Assembly (NCBI GenBank): GCA_947385505.1
Contig: CANDLP010000135.1
Location: 1-6,766, forward strand
Origin: an uncultured Clostridia bacterium
GTDB taxonomy: Bacteria > Bacillota > Clostridia > Oscillospirales > Ruminococcaceae
Reading direction: 5' to 3'
DNA length: 6,766 nucleotides
Part shown: positions 5,443-6,766 of the stretch, piece after piece
Layout: every line of letters starts with the position of its first letter
How positions within the stretch are numbered: position 1 is the stretch's first letter
Position numbers and translations under genes: made by a program
The notes under the pieces: model-generated
The model's input: only the letters and a program-made list of their open reading frames with translations
What the model was told of the DNA's origin: nothing
Database searches by the model: none

Positions 5443-6510
5443 TTACCTTTTATATTCGGACAGCATTTCCGCATATTCGGCGTTTTCACGGTATTTTGCA
5501 AACTGAGGAACAGGTGAGGATAAAAGGCGATTAACCAGCCACTTAACCATATCCTTGGTTTTATAAGTTTTTTCAATAAGTTCAGCCAGTATCCGGTCGG
5601 ATTCGGCGAGTTTCATTATCTTTTCCATAGAAGCAAATTGTTTTTTTCTTACCAGTATCACATCTTCGGCAGACGCGTTGTTCATTGTGAGCATATCCGA
5701 CAAAACGGAATATACTGTTTGTTCTCCGATACAGAAAAAATCAAAATCTTTCTTTTGACTGATTTCCGAAAATGTTTCTGCAATAAACTCCATTCGTTCA
5801 ATTTTTTCAGAGACGGAAACGGACGGGTCAAACCAAATGAGACGGGCGTGCTTTATCGCCGCCGCATCTATAAAACCATAGCAATTTCTCTTGTTCCAAT
5901 AGCGGAATTCGGCTGTATCCTTACTGAAAAGCTGTTCTTTCATTATAGGCGCTTGCCAATCGGGAAGCTGTGATAAAAGCTCAAGAGCGCTTTCGGTGTG
6001 TCCCTCCGTATGAAGAAGCTTTGCTTTCATATTGATAGCTTCGATACGTAATTTTTCTTGATTACAGCCATCTAAAATGCAATCGCATATTTGTGTTAAT
6101 TCTTTTTGATTTTGGAGCAGTTTTTCTGCGTTATTTCCCGCTTTTTCTCCCGCCTTATCCCACATGTACGCATTCATGATACGATAATCGTGGGGATATT
6201 TTTTTCTTGCTGCCGCAATCAATTTGCTGCATTCCGCAAAATTTCCATTAATATGCAGTCTTTGATACTCGGCAATCAGCCTGTCGACCTCTGTTTCGGC
6301 TTTTGCCTGATCGTACCCCAGAAGCTCGTCCATACTGACCCCGAAAATTTCGGCAAGAGGATAAAGCATGGTAATGTCGGGATAGATGTTTTTAGCTTCC
6401 CATTTGCTTACCGCCGCTGCGGATATGTTTAAAAGATTTGCAAGCTGTTCCTGCGTAAATCCTTTGGCAAGTCGCAGACGTTTGATATTTTTTCCAATAT
6501 TCAGTTCCAT
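5443..6510 (-). CDS. XRE-family helix-turn-helix transcriptional regulator with TPR-like C-terminal region
   Basis: A 355-residue soluble DNA-binding protein. Residues 5-65 form an HTH_3/XRE domain: IGKNIKRLRLAKGFTQEQLA, the turn LNISAAAVSKWE (27-38) including the recognition helix, and the closing helices ITMLYPLAEIFGVSMDELLGY (46-66). Residues ~70-350 are rich in Leu/Ala/Glu/Lys, with helical segments resembling the degenerate TPR-like regions that follow XRE domains in many clostridial regulators. Such regions often sense peptides or metabolites, but no ligand can be read here. There are no membrane segments. The ATG at 6508-6510 has AAGGA eight bases upstream. A strong promoter with a 14-base palindrome at the expected start site suggests autoregulation. 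The target is unknown; the GH3 gene downstream on the same strand is the nearest candidate, but it has its own promoter and no shared palindrome was found there. Base composition is lower in GC than in GH3 (22 of 60 in 6001-6060). Confidence 0.88.
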   Translation of the reverse strand: MELNIGKNIKRLRLAKGFTQEQLANLLNISAAAVSKWEAKNIYPDITMLYPLAEIFGVSMDELLGYDQAKAETEVDRLIAEYQRLHINGNFAECSKLIAAARKKYPHDYRIMNAYMWDKAGEKAGNNAEKLLQNQKELTQICDCILDGCNQEKLRIEAINMKAKLLHTEGHTESALELLSQLPDWQAPIMKEQLFSKDTAEFRYWNKRNCYGFIDAAAIKHARLIWFDPSVSVSEKIERMEFIAETFSEISQKKDFDFFCIGEQTVYSVLSDMLTMNNASAEDVILVRKKQFASMEKIMKLAESDRILAELIEKTYKTKDMVKWLVNRLLSSPVPQFAKYRENAEYAEMLSEYKR

Positions 6511-6532
6511 AATATGTGTCCTTAATTATAAC

Positions 6533-6598
6533 GGCAATGCCGCATACAAATTGTACGTCGCATAAATTGATATAATTTGTTTTTTGCGCGGCGCTGCC
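6533..6598. repeat. Nested imperfect inverted repeat in the XRE leader
   Basis: Outer arms ggcaatgccgc (6533-6543) and gcggcgctgcc (6588-6598) are complementary at 9 of 11 positions, 10 of 11 in - strand RNA counting a G-U pair. Inner arms acaaatt (6546-6552) and aatttgt (6574-6580) pair perfectly. Within the left half are two small odd palindromes, cggcaatgccg (6532-6542) and tacaaattgta (6545-6555). The G/C-rich ends and A/T-rich centre resemble short palindromic intergenic elements. It lies inside the predicted XRE mRNA leader, 22 bases upstream of the start codon. Confidence 0.6.
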
Positions 6599-6604
6599 TA
6601 AAGT

Positions 6605-6618
6605 AAACAGATCTGTTT
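6605..6618. promoter_or_regulatory. Perfect 14-base palindrome at the XRE transcription start, candidate operator
   Basis: aaacagatctgttt reads identically on both strands. It sits just downstream of the XRE -10 box, roughly at +2 to +16, where a bound dimer would block initiation. Part of its half-site (aacaga) recurs at 6632-6637, overlapping the upstream edge of the -10 box. XRE regulators commonly bind such dyads, and autorepression is the simplest inference. Confidence 0.5.
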
Positions 6619-6626
6619 CTGATTAT

Positions 6627-6654
6627 ATTATAACAGACTTTTCCCTGATTACAA
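6627..6654 (-). promoter_or_regulatory. Sigma-A-type promoter of the XRE regulator gene
   Basis: On the - strand, TTGTAA (6654-6649) is followed after 16 bases by a perfect TATAAT (6632-6627) preceded by TGt, an extended -10. The predicted start lies near 6620, giving a leader of about 110 bases that contains the palindrome and the nested inverted repeat. Confidence 0.7.
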
Positions 6655-6666
6655 ACGAATAATAGG

Positions 6667-6691
6667 AAAAAACGATTTAACTGCGAGTTAA
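6667..6691 (-). terminator. Short hairpin with T6 tract, possible terminator of the gene at the right edge
   Basis: On the - strand ttaact-cgc-agttaa (6691-6677) is a 6-bp perfect stem with a 3-base loop, followed four bases later by TTTTTT (6672-6667). The stem is all A/T except one C-G pair, so it is weak, but its position just upstream of the XRE promoter and at the end of a possible incoming reading frame fits a terminator. It could instead be a palindromic protein-binding site. Confidence 0.4.
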
Positions 6692-6766
6692 CTTTTACTG
6701 CTTTTACACTTTTCTTTCGTAATGATAAACATCACGAGACCATAGATAAAAAATATCGTCCTGCCT
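6688..6766 (-). CDS. Possible C-terminal end of a membrane protein (partial, enters from the right edge)
   Basis: On the - strand the frame starting at 6765 is open for 25 codons and ends with TAA at 6690-6688. Its product is a hydrophobic helix, TIFFIYGLVMFIIT, followed by a basic tail KEKCKSSKS, the typical look of a final transmembrane segment and cytoplasmic end. The stop codon lies inside a small hairpin followed by T6. A second frame, open from 6766 and ending at 6704 (tail VYHYERKV), is an alternative. The stretch is too short to name a family, and it may be chance. Confidence 0.3.
   Translation of the reverse strand, partial: GRTIFFIYGLVMFIITKEKCKSSKS

Noticed and set aside
1..6766. 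CRISPR array, tRNA/rRNA, known riboswitch, insertion sequence, phage or new multi-gene defence system
   Set aside because: No regularly spaced repeats, no tRNA cloverleaf, no recognisable riboswitch consensus and no transposase, integrase or nuclease cassette were seen. The lone DEDDh exonuclease and XRE regulator have no partners that would make them a system.

Overview
The window reads as chromosomal DNA of a low-to-moderate-GC clostridial Firmicute, most likely a gut Oscillospirales/Ruminococcaceae-type organism. This rests on strong AGGAG-like ribosome binding sites, TTGACA/TATAAT-type promoters with TG-extended -10 boxes, long hairpin terminators with short T-tracts, and a cytoplasmic GH3 glycosidase of the kind common in fibre-degrading gut Clostridia. 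The organism is inferred from gene families and style, not from a marker gene. TGA acts as a normal stop.

Layout, left to right: (1) the 3' end of a + strand queuosine-precursor transporter; (2) a bidirectional hairpin terminator; (3) a - strand, secreted, compact D-Ala-D-Ala carboxypeptidase; (4) a 177-base divergent spacer with a good + strand promoter; (5) a + strand DEDDh (DnaQ-like) exonuclease followed 60 bases later by a membrane acyltransferase-3 protein; (6) a 20-bp perfect hairpin serving the convergent genes as terminator; (7) a - strand 691-residue GH3 beta-xylosidase/beta-glucosidase; (8) a 186-base spacer holding its promoter and two strong hairpins that fall inside its predicted mRNA leader; (9) a - strand XRE-type helix-turn-helix regulator with a long helical C-terminal region; (10) a 177-base spacer with a nested inverted repeat, a perfect 14-base palindrome and a strong promoter for that regulator; (11) at the right edge, a possible C-terminus of a further - strand gene with a short terminator. 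No gene-free stretch exceeds 300 bases.

The genes do not form one pathway. They cover tRNA-modification precursor uptake, wall trimming, nucleic-acid trimming, surface acylation, intracellular oligosaccharide hydrolysis and a transcription regulator, most as monocistronic or two-gene units with their own promoters and terminators. I find no CRISPR array, RNA gene, transposase, phage module or recognisable new multi-gene system. The most unusual material is noncoding: the paired related hairpins in the GH3 leader, and the nested inverted repeat plus palindrome in front of the XRE gene. The acyltransferase gene is visibly more AT-rich than the GH3 gene.
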